DNA from: an uncultured Prevotellaceae bacterium
GTDB lineage: Bacteria > Bacteroidota > Bacteroidia > Bacteroidales > Muribaculaceae
DNA length: 64,000 nucleotides
Direction: 5' to 3'
Assembly (NCBI GenBank): GCA_900320055.1
Contig: ONQS01000003.1
Location: forward strand, 1 to 64,000
Both the position numbers and the translations under genes were made by a program. This document shows positions 54,897-63,476 of the stretch, in pieces. Within the stretch, counting starts at the first letter, position 1; every line of letters begins with the position of its first letter. The notes below the pieces were generated by a model. That model had not been told where the DNA came from and searched no databases. It saw only the letters and a list, made by a program, of their open reading frames with translations.

Positions 54897-57194
54897 ATGA
54901 ATAGAAAACTACTCCTCTCAATGATGATGGTGCTCACGGCATCGTTGACCCTGTGGGCTGATGTCACCATCAACAGCACCAACTTCCCCGATGCTAACTT
55001 CCGCAGTTACCTGCTGAGTGAGTATCCCAGTGGAACGATCACTACTGCGCAACTGCAGGCCCGCACCACGCTGAACATGCCTTACAAGAGCATCTCTAAT
55101 GCCAAGGGCATCGAGCATTTCACCCAGTTGACGAGGCTGGACCTGTATTCCAACAACTTGACCACGGTTGATGTGAGCGCCAATACCAAACTGACTTACC
55201 TCAACGTGGGAGGCAACAAGTTGACGTCGATCGACGTGAGCAACAACACTGCACTGGAGCAGTTGTACCTGCAAAAAAATAACTTGACCGGCACTGTTAT
55301 AGTAACGGAACATTCCGCTTTGCGCACCTTGTGGGTGAATAATAACCCTGACTTGAAGGGGATTAACTGCTGGCGCAATGTGTTGACCAATTTTGATGTA
55401 AGTGGCTGTACCGCTTTGCAGGACATCAAGTGCTTCTCGAATAGAAATCTGAGCACCATCACGGGCCTGGCCGACTGCACGGCCATGAAGTATCTGGACT
55501 GTGAGGATTGCTCGATCACCGACTTGAGCGCCACACAAGGTATGAGTAATTTGGAGGTCCTGTATGCGCAAAACAACAAGTTGACGACACTCACGCTCAC
55601 CTCGAAGAGCAAATTGAGAAACCTCAGGGTGCTGGGTAACACGTCGCTGACCGAGTTGAATTGCTATTCCAACGTATTGACCTACCTGAATGTGACGGGT
55701 TGCTCGGCGCTGAAGACGCTCAGGTGCTATTACAACTCTGGCCTCGAAACGATCGTCGGCCTGAATGACTGTGTAGCGATGGAGTATCTGGATTGTGAGG
55801 ATTGCTCAATCACTGGCCTGGGCGGTATCGACAATTTATCTAATCTGCAAACGCTGCTGGCACGTAACAACAAGTTGACGGCACTCAGTGTCAACAATAA
55901 GAGCAAGTTGACCAACCTGCGAGTGTCGGGTAACACGTTGCTCACTGAATTGGGTTGCTATAGGAACGCATTGACCATCCTGAATGTGACGGGCTGCACT
56001 GCCTTGAAGATGCTCAAGTGCTATTACAACTATGGCCTCGAAGCGATCACTGGCCTGAATGATTGTGTAGCGATGGAGTATCTGGATTGTGATGGCTGCC
56101 CCGTTACCGACTTGAGTGCCGTGCGCAACATGCCTAATTTGCAGACTTGCTATGCTAAAAATACTTCCGTGGCAGAACTAGACGTCTCAGGTCTGAGTCA
56201 TCTGCAAGAATTGCTAGTCGATGGCTGCACTAAATTGACCACGCTGAAATGTCAAGACTGCGCCCTGTCAGGACTTGGAGTGACCAATTGCACGGCAATG
56301 ACCGTCTTGTTATGTTATAATAACAACCTGAAGTCACTTGACCTGACGGGATGTGATGCGGTAAAGGAAATCTATTGCCGGAGTAATAAGATCAACGGAG
56401 AAGGAGCCACCACGCTGGTCAACAGTCTGCCTTCTCGCCCCCGCACTTCTCCTGGCGAACTCTTGTTTAAACAAACTTTCAATGATGATAATAATGATTT
56501 GACTCAACTCGATATAAAGATCGCGAGACTGAAGAATTGGTGCCTTTATTACAGTTTTTCCGAGTACGTATGGGATCTTGTCTACTCCTTGGACGAGGCT
56601 CTGAATGTCGGCGGTGGCGACATCTTCTTTATCAGTGAAGGTGACTATCCATGGTTGGGCGTGAATTTGGATGGCCGAATCTGTGCAAAGTCAGGCAATG
56701 CAGGTGTCGGCGGTTCGTCGTCGGTATTGAAGGCCAACGTCAATTTGGCCAGAGCAGGCACCTTGTCGTTTGACTTTAAGGCTTGGGGCGAAGGCACCTC
56801 TTCGTTCTGGGACAAGTGTGCGTTCAGCATCGATGGCGTGGAGAAACTGGCCTATGGAGCCTATGCTAACGAGGAGTGGGAGACCGTTACCGTCGATGTG
56901 CCGGCTGGCGCCCACACCCTTACCTGGAGTTATGCCAAGGATAGCAGCGTCAATCCTGATGGTGACTACTTTGCGGTAGATAACGTATTCATCACCCAGA
57001 AGACTATGACACGCGGCGACGTGGACAACGATGGCAGTGTCAACATCAGCGATGTGACGGCTCTGATCGACTATCTGCTGAGTGGTAACGCCTCGGGTGT
57101 CAACCTCGGTGCGGCCGATTGTGACCAGGATGGCAGCATCAACATCAGTGACGTGACTGCCCTGATCGACTTCCTGCTCAAAGGCAGTTGGTGA
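54897..57194 (+). CDS. Exported leucine-rich-repeat protein with dockerin-like C-terminus
   Basis: A 765-residue secreted protein. Signal 1-21. Residues about 40-510 are leucine-rich repeats (LTRLDLYSNNLTTVDVSANT), grading into a cysteine-rich variety with a higher-order repeat of about 90 residues seen three times (CxAMxYLDCEDCSITxL). Residues about 515-700 look like a jelly-roll binding domain (GELLFKQTFNDD, AGTLSFDFKAWGEG, DYFAVDNVFITQ). The last 60 residues are two dockerin-type loops (GDVDNDGSVNISDV and CDQDGSINISDV, each followed by TALIDxLL). A surface adhesin or carbohydrate-binding role is likely but unproven. Confidence 0.87.
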   Translation: MNRKLLLSMMMVLTASLTLWADVTINSTNFPDANFRSYLLSEYPSGTITTAQLQARTTLNMPYKSISNAKGIEHFTQLTRLDLYSNNLTTVDVSANTKLTYLNVGGNKLTSIDVSNNTALEQLYLQKNNLTGTVIVTEHSALRTLWVNNNPDLKGINCWRNVLTNFDVSGCTALQDIKCFSNRNLSTITGLADCTAMKYLDCEDCSITDLSATQGMSNLEVLYAQNNKLTTLTLTSKSKLRNLRVLGNTSLTELNCYSNVLTYLNVTGCSALKTLRCYYNSGLETIVGLNDCVAMEYLDCEDCSITGLGGIDNLSNLQTLLARNNKLTALSVNNKSKLTNLRVSGNTLLTELGCYRNALTILNVTGCTALKMLKCYYNYGLEAITGLNDCVAMEYLDCDGCPVTDLSAVRNMPNLQTCYAKNTSVAELDVSGLSHLQELLVDGCTKLTTLKCQDCALSGLGVTNCTAMTVLLCYNNNLKSLDLTGCDAVKEIYCRSNKINGEGATTLVNSLPSRPRTSPGELLFKQTFNDDNNDLTQLDIKIARLKNWCLYYSFSEYVWDLVYSLDEALNVGGGDIFFISEGDYPWLGVNLDGRICAKSGNAGVGGSSSVLKANVNLARAGTLSFDFKAWGEGTSSFWDKCAFSIDGVEKLAYGAYANEEWETVTVDVPAGAHTLTWSYAKDSSVNPDGDYFAVDNVFITQKTMTRGDVDNDGSVNISDVTALIDYLLSGNASGVNLGAADCDQDGSINISDVTALIDFLLKGSW

Positions 57195-57253
57195 GAACCG
57201 TTGACAGAGCATGGATCATAGAAGGTATCCGCACTGTTGACTGCGACCTGTGT

Positions 57254-57297
57254 GCCCTGGTGACGCCTCCAGCGACGTTCACCAGGGTGCCACAACA
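57254..57297 (+). terminator. Terminator-like hairpin after LRR gene
   Basis: Nine-base stem with 15-base loop, followed by a weak T-rich run; about 60 bases after the stop codon. Confidence 0.45.
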
Positions 57298-57353
57298 TTT
57301 TGTGGCGCGATTGCCCTTAATTTGCGGGCATTTGGTTGGAGGCCTGAAGAGGC

Positions 57354-57412
57354 TGCCCTCAAAACTCTACCGCCAGGCCGACCTGGGCCGCGACGGTTGA
57401 GTTTTGAGGGCA
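57354..57412. other. Long stem with 14-bp perfect arms
   Basis: TGCCCTCAAAACTC (57354-57367) pairs perfectly with GAGTTTTGAGGGCA (57399-57412). The 31-base loop extends it with ACCG/CGGT and contains an inner CCAGG/CCTGG hairpin. It has no T-run on either side. Could be a processed RNA, a protein-binding palindrome or a mobile-element remnant. Confidence 0.55.
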
Positions 57413-57462
57413 ACCACTACTATAACAAATTGTGAAGTGGTAGTAGCATCCGGAAAAAAAAG

Positions 57463-57492
57463 TTGGAATGCCACGTTTTTTTTGTACTTTTG
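57463..57492 (+). promoter_or_regulatory. Promoter of propeller-amidase gene
   Basis: TTG at 57463-57465 and TACTTTTG at 57485-57492, spacing 19 bases, giving a leader of about 190 bases. Confidence 0.6.
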
Positions 57493-57534
57493 CCTTGGCA
57501 ATGATATGGAAGTCCTGCCCGAACCCTGTGGGGC

Positions 57535-57621
57535 TAATGCGAATTACGCGAATCAAACTGATTGAATGAGAGATATTTAATTGATTCAGTAAAATTCGCT
57601 TGATTAGCGAAATTAGCATTA
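57535..57621 (+). promoter_or_regulatory. Imperfect 22-bp inverted repeat in the 5' leader
   Basis: TAATGCGAATTACGCG plus AATCAA (57535-57556) pairs with 57600-57621 at 19 of 22 positions. It sits between promoter and start codon, so the transcript would carry a long AU-rich hairpin. Confidence 0.5.
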
Positions 57622-57689
57622 AATAGTCTGACAGGGTCAACTGCTATATCGTATCCCTTGCCTATGATAACCAAAATGATGATAAAAAG

Positions 57690-59603
57690 ATGAAAAAGCG
57701 TTTGATCCTAGCCATAGTAGTGTGTTTTTGTTGCCTGGGCGCATCGGCAGCCGGTGTGAAGCCAGGTAGTGCAGTGACGCTGGTGGACAGTTGCGGCTTC
57801 TTCCCGCAGATGAGTGCCGACGGCCAGTGGTTGCTGTATTCGCCCACCGAGGGCACTAGCCTGATGCTGAAAAATCTGGCGACCGGGGCTGTGACCACGG
57901 TGGCCACGACGGGTTATCCCGGCTTTGACGCCATCGTGGCCAGCGACGGCAAGGTGTACTATGTCACCCAGCAGCGTAAAAAGAATGGCCTGCTCTATCG
58001 CACGGGTCACTGCTATGACCCCGCCACGGGCAAGGACCGCGTGGTGCTCAAGGCCCAGCATGGCCGTGTGCAGCCCCTGCATGCGGCGAGCGGCGTGGTA
58101 ATCAATGGTGAGCACCGCATCTACCGCAGCAGCGCGCAAGTGGGCTCCTATTGCTACACGCGTGGCGATAGCCTGCTTGTGGTCGACCCGGCAGGCGTGA
58201 CGCGCGCCTTACAGCCGGTAGCGGGCAGCAACGGCTATCTGTGGGCGTCGCTATCGCCCGATGGCCGGCGGGTACTCTTTGAAGCCGCGGGCAAGGGTCT
58301 GATGGTGTGTGACCTGAATGGCGCGCTACTGGCCAACCTGGGCCAATTCCTGATGCCGTGCTGGTATGACAACGACTACATCGTGGCGATGAGCAACGCG
58401 GGCAACGTGCGCACTAGCGGCAGCCGCATCTGGCTGCTCTCGGTCGACGGCAGCGTGTGTGAGCCCATCACCGACGAGGGCGAGCGCGCCGTGCAGCCCA
58501 TGGTGGCAGGCGACAAGGTGGTCTACAGTGTGATCTATGGCGGCGAGGTCAAGCAAGTGCAACTGGACATCCCGGCAGCCACCCGCCTCGTGCCGACCGC
58601 CGGCAAGGGTATGACCGTCAAGGCTGCGGGCCAAGCCGGGCGCAAGGCCGTGCCGCGCATCTATATCAATCCTGGCCACGGAGGTCACGACAGCGACGAC
58701 CGTCCCATTCCCACGTGGGTGATCGGCTGCCAGGACACCGTGGGCTACTTTGAGTCCAACTCCAATCTGACCAAGGGACTTGCCCTGCGCGAGATCCTGG
58801 GTGAGAAGGGCTATGAAACCGCGATCTCGCGTGTGACCAACACCACCGACGACGATCTGGACCTGTTTGAGATCGTATCTCTGGCGGCCAACAGCGGCGC
58901 TGACGTCTTCTTTGCCATCCATAGCAATGCCACGGGCATCGACAAGCGCATCAATTTCCCCCTGGGCCTGTATCGCGGTTGGGACGGACAGCCCGCCGTG
59001 GAGGGGAGCCTGAGGCTGAGCGATGCCGTGATGCGGCATGCCATCAGCAATGAGTTGGCCGTGTGGACCCACGGCGAGCGCAGCCGTGGCGACTGGTCGT
59101 TCTATGACTGGGGCTACAAGGTGGGCCTGGGTGTGCTGCGATTCAACAAGTTGCCCGGTTTTTTGAGCGAAGGCTCATTCCATGACTATCTGCCCGAGCG
59201 TGAGCGCCTGTTCAACGACAGTTACTGCTGGCTCGAGGCCTGGAACCAGTCGCTGGGCATGGATGACTATTTTGGCCGCAAGGGCAAGTACCAGAACGGC
59301 GTGTTGGCCGGTACCGTGCGCTGGCAGAACGTGATGCGTCAGGACGAGGATCAGCGGCGCTTTGGCAAGGACGAGTTGCAGCCCGTCAATGGTGCCTTGC
59401 TGCGCCTGTATAACAGCCAGGGTACGTTGGTACGCACCTACACGACCGACCATCTTGACAACGGCGTGTTTGTGTTCACGCGGCTGAAGCCCGGCAAGTA
59501 CCGTCTGGAGTTGTACTATGGCGACCAGTCGCCCCGCAGTGTGACCCAGATCAAGGTGAAGAAAAACCAGGCTGCCTACTGCAATCTGGAGATTAGTGAT
59601 TAG
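57690..59603 (+). CDS. Fused beta-propeller / N-acetylmuramoyl-L-alanine amidase
   Basis: A 637-residue exported protein (signal 1-20). Residues about 25-310 look like a WD40/TolB-like propeller (DGQWLLYSPTEG, DGKVYYVTQQ, GYLWASLSPDGRRVLF). Residues about 323-535 are an Amidase_3 domain with all zinc and catalytic residues visible: the His in INPGHGGHDSDD, the Glu in YFESNSNLTKGLALREIL, the His in FAIHSNATG and the Glu in LSEGSFHDYLPE. The C-terminus (about 555-637) is a carboxypeptidase-regulatory-like beta domain (LDNGVFVFTRLKPGKYRLEL). It should cut the muramic acid-L-Ala bond of peptidoglycan. The next two genes encode the same domains on separate proteins. Confidence 0.9.
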   Translation: MKKRLILAIVVCFCCLGASAAGVKPGSAVTLVDSCGFFPQMSADGQWLLYSPTEGTSLMLKNLATGAVTTVATTGYPGFDAIVASDGKVYYVTQQRKKNGLLYRTGHCYDPATGKDRVVLKAQHGRVQPLHAASGVVINGEHRIYRSSAQVGSYCYTRGDSLLVVDPAGVTRALQPVAGSNGYLWASLSPDGRRVLFEAAGKGLMVCDLNGALLANLGQFLMPCWYDNDYIVAMSNAGNVRTSGSRIWLLSVDGSVCEPITDEGERAVQPMVAGDKVVYSVIYGGEVKQVQLDIPAATRLVPTAGKGMTVKAAGQAGRKAVPRIYINPGHGGHDSDDRPIPTWVIGCQDTVGYFESNSNLTKGLALREILGEKGYETAISRVTNTTDDDLDLFEIVSLAANSGADVFFAIHSNATGIDKRINFPLGLYRGWDGQPAVEGSLRLSDAVMRHAISNELAVWTHGERSRGDWSFYDWGYKVGLGVLRFNKLPGFLSEGSFHDYLPERERLFNDSYCWLEAWNQSLGMDDYFGRKGKYQNGVLAGTVRWQNVMRQDEDQRRFGKDELQPVNGALLRLYNSQGTLVRTYTTDHLDNGVFVFTRLKPGKYRLELYYGDQSPRSVTQIKVKKNQAAYCNLEISD

Positions 59604-59676
59604 TTTTTAGTTTTTAGTTTTTAGTTCTTAGTTCTTAGTTTTTAGTTCTTAGTTTTTAGTTCTTAGTTTTTAGTTC
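59600..59676 (+). repeat. TTAGTTT/TTAGTTC heptamer array
   Basis: Eleven consecutive 7-base units of TTAGTTT or TTAGTTC. The array begins in the last codon of the amidase gene and includes its TAG stop. Confidence 0.9.
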
Positions 59677-59681
59677 AACAA

Positions 59682-59830
59682 ACAACTACACAACTAACAA
59701 CTACACAACTAACAACTACACAACTAACAACTACACAACTAACAACTACACAACTAACAACTACACAACTACACAACTACACAACTAACAACTAACAACT
59801 ACACAACTACACAACTAACAACTACACAAC
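59682..59830 (+). repeat. AACTAAC/AACTACAC low-complexity array
   Basis: Built from two words, AACTACAC (8) and AACTAAC (7). The first part is about five copies of the joined 15-mer; the rest mixes the words irregularly. It is purine/C-only with almost no G. The AACTAA core is the reverse complement of TTAGTT, the core of the array just before it, so the two could pair. Confidence 0.9.
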
Positions 59831-59845
59831 AAAACAAGATAAAGT

Positions 59846-60736
59846 ATGAAAAAACTGACGATTTTGATTATGTTGGCCGCGCTGGTGATGCCAGCGATGA
59901 GCCAAGAGGTAGAGGTGACCTCGCAACGCCGACTGCTCGACGGTGTGGAGTCTCCGGCCTATTATCCCGTGCTTAATGCTACGGGCGACCGCTTGCTCTA
60001 TCTGACCGAGGCGGGCGCCCTCAAGTGTTATGACCTGACCGACAACGTGACCCAAGTCATCAGCCACGACTATGTGGCAGGCCATGATGCCTGCTGGGGT
60101 GGGGATGGCAAGGTGTACTACGTCACGCAGCAGGCCGATGAGAACCATCTGGTGTACCGTACGGGCCACTGCTATGACCTAGCGACACGCCAGAGCATCC
60201 AGGTTACCGAGCCACAGCATGGAGCCGTGCGCGCCGTGAGTGCCACCCGCGGTGGTGCGTTGAAGGCGCCGGGCAGGGGCTATGCTTCGTCGGCCGACAT
60301 CGGCAGTGCCGCCTGGACCGAGCAAAACCGCGTGCATGTGACCGTGGGCGGCGAGGAGCGCGTGTTCTCACCTGTGGACTGCTGGGCCGGCTACCTGTGG
60401 GCTTCGCTCTCGCCCGATGGGCAGAGGGTGGCCTTCTTTGCTGCTGGCAAGGGCATCGTGGTCATCGACCTGCGAGGCCAGATTCTGGCCATGCTCGGCA
60501 ACTACGAGATGCCGTGCTGGTACAACAACGACTACCTGGTGGCACAGAACGCCAAGGACGATGGTCACCAGTTTACCTCGTCACAGATCGTGCTGCTCAA
60601 GGCCGACGGCACCTGGCAGTCTGAACTGACGCGTCCCGTCTCGATGACGATGCAGCCCACCTGCGGTGGCGGCAAGATCGTGTATACGACCATCGACGGT
60701 CTGCTGTATGAAATCAGAATCAACATTTACGAGTAA
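59846..60736 (+). CDS. Stand-alone beta-propeller protein, relative of the fused protein's N-terminus
   Basis: A 296-residue exported protein (signal 1-19). It closely matches the propeller half of the protein at 57690-59603: GGDGKVYYVTQQADENHLVYRTGHCYD and GYLWASLSPDGQRVAFFAAGKG correspond to near-identical segments there, in the same order. It ends where the amidase domain would begin. The next gene, 15 bases downstream, supplies the amidase, so the two products probably work as a pair. The propeller may bind the wall or regulate the amidase; function is inferred. Confidence 0.85.
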   Translation: MKKLTILIMLAALVMPAMSQEVEVTSQRRLLDGVESPAYYPVLNATGDRLLYLTEAGALKCYDLTDNVTQVISHDYVAGHDACWGGDGKVYYVTQQADENHLVYRTGHCYDLATRQSIQVTEPQHGAVRAVSATRGGALKAPGRGYASSADIGSAAWTEQNRVHVTVGGEERVFSPVDCWAGYLWASLSPDGQRVAFFAAGKGIVVIDLRGQILAMLGNYEMPCWYNNDYLVAQNAKDDGHQFTSSQIVLLKADGTWQSELTRPVSMTMQPTCGGGKIVYTTIDGLLYEIRINIYE

Positions 60737-60751
60737 AAACCGCCTGAAGTC

Positions 60752-63145
60752 ATGAAGAAGAATCTGTTACAATCAGCGATGATGGTGTTGCTCGCCGCGC
60801 TCACCGTGAATGTGGCCAGCGCCCAGCAGCCTCACGTATACATCAACCCCGGCCATGGCGGCTACGACAGCGACGACCGCAACATGGTCATCTATCCCTT
60901 CACTCAAGGCGACAGTGCCGGTTCCTGGGAGAGCAAGTCCAACTTGCGCAAGGGACTCGCCCTGCGCGAGATTCTGCAGAATAAGGGCTACAAGACGAGC
61001 ATCTCGCGTGTGACCAACACCACGGCCGACGACTTGGCCCTATCGACCATCGTCGCACTGTGCAACCAGAGCGGTGCCGACGTGTTCTACTCGATCCACA
61101 GCAACGCTACGGGCACCAGTTCGGTGGCCAACTTCCCGATGGTGTTCTACCGCGGCTATACCGGATCTCCCCAGATTGCCAACGCCGATGTGCTGGCCGC
61201 CGACCTGGAGCCTTACCTGTATGCCAGCACCAACACCGTCTGGACCAGCAATTACCAGATATGGGGCGACTGGTCGTTCAGGCCAGAGTGGGGCACCCAG
61301 GGCTATGGCGTGCTGCGCGGCAACTATGCCGTGGCCAACCTGAGCGAGGGCTCCTTCCACGACTATATCCCCGAGGCCTACCGCCTGCTCAGTTTCTATT
61401 ACTGCTGGATGGAGGGCTGGAACATCTCGCTGGGCGCCGACAAGTACTTCGGCCGTCTGGATCAGTTCGACAAAGGCGTGGTCACGGGCAACGTGCGTGA
61501 CGACCGCATCAAGCGCCTGCAGGAGTGTGCCCAGCCGTTTATCGTCTATGGCGACGACAACCTGATGCCTATCCACAGCGCCACTGTGCGCCTGCTGGAT
61601 GGCTCTGGCAACGAGGTGCAGCGTTGTGTGACCGACACGTTGCGCAACGGCATCTACGTGTTTAAGTATGTTGAGCCGGGCGACTACACCGTCGAGGTGA
61701 GCGAGCCGTCACACTTCACCCAGACTGCCGCCGTCACGGTCCGCGCCAATGAGCCGACCTACCAGAACTTCTACCTCAAGCGCGTGCGCGACACGCCTCC
61801 CGTGGTCGTGGACTACAGCCCCGTGTGGAACGAGGGCGACCCTGCCGTGAAGTGCAGCGAGCAGGTGGCGCTCACCTTTAACTGGGACATGGATAGCGTG
61901 ACCACGTGCGACGCCTTCACGCTCGATCCGCCCGTGGAGGGCACCTTCCGCTGGGAGGATTCCTACTACCGCCTGATCTTCACGCCGACCGATGCCTTTG
62001 ACGTGAACACCCTCTACACACTCACGCTCAAGCGCAGTGCCGAGCATGGCGGCGGCACGCCGATGGACGAGGACTTTGTGATGCGCTTCTACACGCAGCA
62101 CCGCAACCATCTGGAGGAACTGGCCGTCTTCCCCTATGAGGGCGCGCCAGTGCATTACAAGACACCCACCGTGGAGTTGCGTGTCGACTCGATGCTCAAC
62201 ACCTACAATCTGTTCCAGCGACTGCGCGTTCTCGACAATGCGGGCAACGAACTGGCGTGGAATAAGCGCAGCATCAAGTATAACAAGAAGGGCGACGACT
62301 ATGGCTACATACGAGTGCCGCTGGTGAGCAACATCGTGCCCGGCCAGGACTACACGCTGATATTGGATGTGGATATCGCCGACACGGCCGGCATACACCT
62401 GCCTGCCGAGCGCGTCATCCCCTTCAAAGGTGTGGACGCCGGGGCCGACAAACCCGGTATGGAGGTCATCGACGGCTTTGAGAGCGCCGATGGCTATAAT
62501 TGCTCGAACAACACGATTACCGCATCGAGCGAGAGGCTCTTTGGCAGTAAGTCGATGCAGGTGGCTTATGCCCTGGCTTCAGGCATGGACGGCTATCAGG
62601 CCACCGTCACGGCTCCTGGCTATCTCGAGTCGTTGAGCCATCAGTATGCCAGCGGCGACACGCTGGGCATCCACGTGTGGGGCGATATGAGCATGAACAA
62701 CCTGTATGCCATCCTGTGGGCTGACGACGAGGCTTGTGAGAAGCAGGTCGCTTTGGGCAAGATCGATTACCACGGCTGGCGCTATGTGGAAGTGCCCGTC
62801 GGTGAGTTGCCCGAGGGCGATTTCAGGTTTGCCGGCTTCAGGATTGATGGCGGAGAGGATCCCATGTGCGAGAGCGGCACCATCCGCTTCGACAACCTGC
62901 TCAAGAAGGCCTCCAGCGGCATCAACGAGGCACGCCTGGCCAACATGCAGGTGCGCGTCGCCGGCGACTACATCGTCGTGAGTGCCGACACCTGGGTACA
63001 GGGCGTGGAACTGATCGACGTCAACGGACGCGCCATCAAGTCGGCTGGCGGCAACTGCTTGAACGTGGCCGACGTGGAGCATGGCGTCTATCTCGTGCGC
63101 GTGCACATCAACGGTCGCACAGCGACGCACAAGGTCGCCATCTGA
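60752..63145 (+). CDS. N-acetylmuramoyl-L-alanine amidase with Ig-like domains and T9SS tail
   Basis: A 797-residue secreted protein with its own signal peptide (1-24). Residues 27-240 are Amidase_3 with a complete site: INPGHGGYDSDD, WESKSNLRKGLALREIL, YSIHSNATG and LSEGSFHDYIPE. Then a carboxypeptidase-regulatory-like domain (about 265-335, LRNGIYVFKYVEPGDYTVEV), a Big_5-like Ig domain (about 340-445), further beta domains including a DUF4465-like or carbohydrate-binding part (FESADGYNCSNNTITASSER onward), and a type IX secretion C-terminal domain (ELIDVNGRAIKSAGG, GVYLVRVHINGRTATHKVAI). The tail predicts export by T9SS and attachment to the cell surface or release, unlike the fused paralogue. 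Confidence 0.9.
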   Translation: MKKNLLQSAMMVLLAALTVNVASAQQPHVYINPGHGGYDSDDRNMVIYPFTQGDSAGSWESKSNLRKGLALREILQNKGYKTSISRVTNTTADDLALSTIVALCNQSGADVFYSIHSNATGTSSVANFPMVFYRGYTGSPQIANADVLAADLEPYLYASTNTVWTSNYQIWGDWSFRPEWGTQGYGVLRGNYAVANLSEGSFHDYIPEAYRLLSFYYCWMEGWNISLGADKYFGRLDQFDKGVVTGNVRDDRIKRLQECAQPFIVYGDDNLMPIHSATVRLLDGSGNEVQRCVTDTLRNGIYVFKYVEPGDYTVEVSEPSHFTQTAAVTVRANEPTYQNFYLKRVRDTPPVVVDYSPVWNEGDPAVKCSEQVALTFNWDMDSVTTCDAFTLDPPVEGTFRWEDSYYRLIFTPTDAFDVNTLYTLTLKRSAEHGGGTPMDEDFVMRFYTQHRNHLEELAVFPYEGAPVHYKTPTVELRVDSMLNTYNLFQRLRVLDNAGNELAWNKRSIKYNKKGDDYGYIRVPLVSNIVPGQDYTLILDVDIADTAGIHLPAERVIPFKGVDAGADKPGMEVIDGFESADGYNCSNNTITASSERLFGSKSMQVAYALASGMDGYQATVTAPGYLESLSHQYASGDTLGIHVWGDMSMNNLYAILWADDEACEKQVALGKIDYHGWRYVEVPVGELPEGDFRFAGFRIDGGEDPMCESGTIRFDNLLKKASSGINEARLANMQVRVAGDYIVVSADTWVQGVELIDVNGRAIKSAGGNCLNVADVEHGVYLVRVHINGRTATHKVAI

Positions 63146-63175
63146 CCCGCGCCACAATACCGTCAAAACCCAATA

Positions 63176-63206
63176 ACCGCGCTGAAGGCCCGCCCCTCAG
63201 CGCGGT
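63176..63206 (+). terminator. Hairpin after amidase gene
   Basis: Ten-base perfect stem ACCGCGCTGA (63176-63185) with TCAGCGCGGT (63197-63206), followed by a weak CATTTCAT tail. Confidence 0.6.
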
Positions 63207-63255
63207 CATTTCATAAGTTGAAGGCGGAAGCAAAACCACATAGTCTCGAACTACT

Positions 63256-63292
63256 TACTTTTGGCGAAAAACTGACAAAATGGCAGTTTTAT
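63256..63292 (+). promoter_or_regulatory. Possible hsp20 upstream promoter and palindrome
   Basis: TACTTTTG at 63256-63263 matches the -7 consensus but lacks a good -33. Just downstream lies a near-perfect palindrome, AAAACTGACA AAA TGGCAGTTTT (63268-63290), a candidate operator. The leader to hsp20 would be about 200 bases and contains a GCGGG/CCCGC hairpin. No CIRCE element is seen. Confidence 0.4.
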
Positions 63293-63461
63293 GATTTAAA
63301 ATTGTTTAAAAACCTGACACTGTGGCTCGGACTTTTAACGGTGCTTAAACTTTGGGCCCTTGGCATCGGTTTTGCTCTATCGTGAGGTGCAAGCGGGTCG
63401 CAAGGCCCGCGACAGAGAGCAAACAATATTAAATCATCAAACAACAAAACAAAAATAAAAT

Positions 63462-63469
63462 AAGGAGGT
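63462..63469 (+). promoter_or_regulatory. Strong Shine-Dalgarno site of hsp20
   Basis: AAGGAGGT, complementary to the usual anti-SD, 7 bases before the ATG. Most genes of the window have weak or no such sequence. Confidence 0.85.
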
Positions 63470-63476
63470 ATTTACT

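Larger units (their letters stand above)
57195..57484. other. Intergenic region with two strong hairpins
   Basis: No gene supported. A 9-base stem CCCTGGTGA/TCACCAGGG at 57255-57287, followed by CATTTT, may terminate the LRR gene. A second, larger hairpin lies at 57354-57412 (separate entry). Confidence 0.5.

Noticed and set aside
59600-59830. CRISPR-like array
   Set aside because: Units are 7-15 bases, contiguous and without unique spacers.
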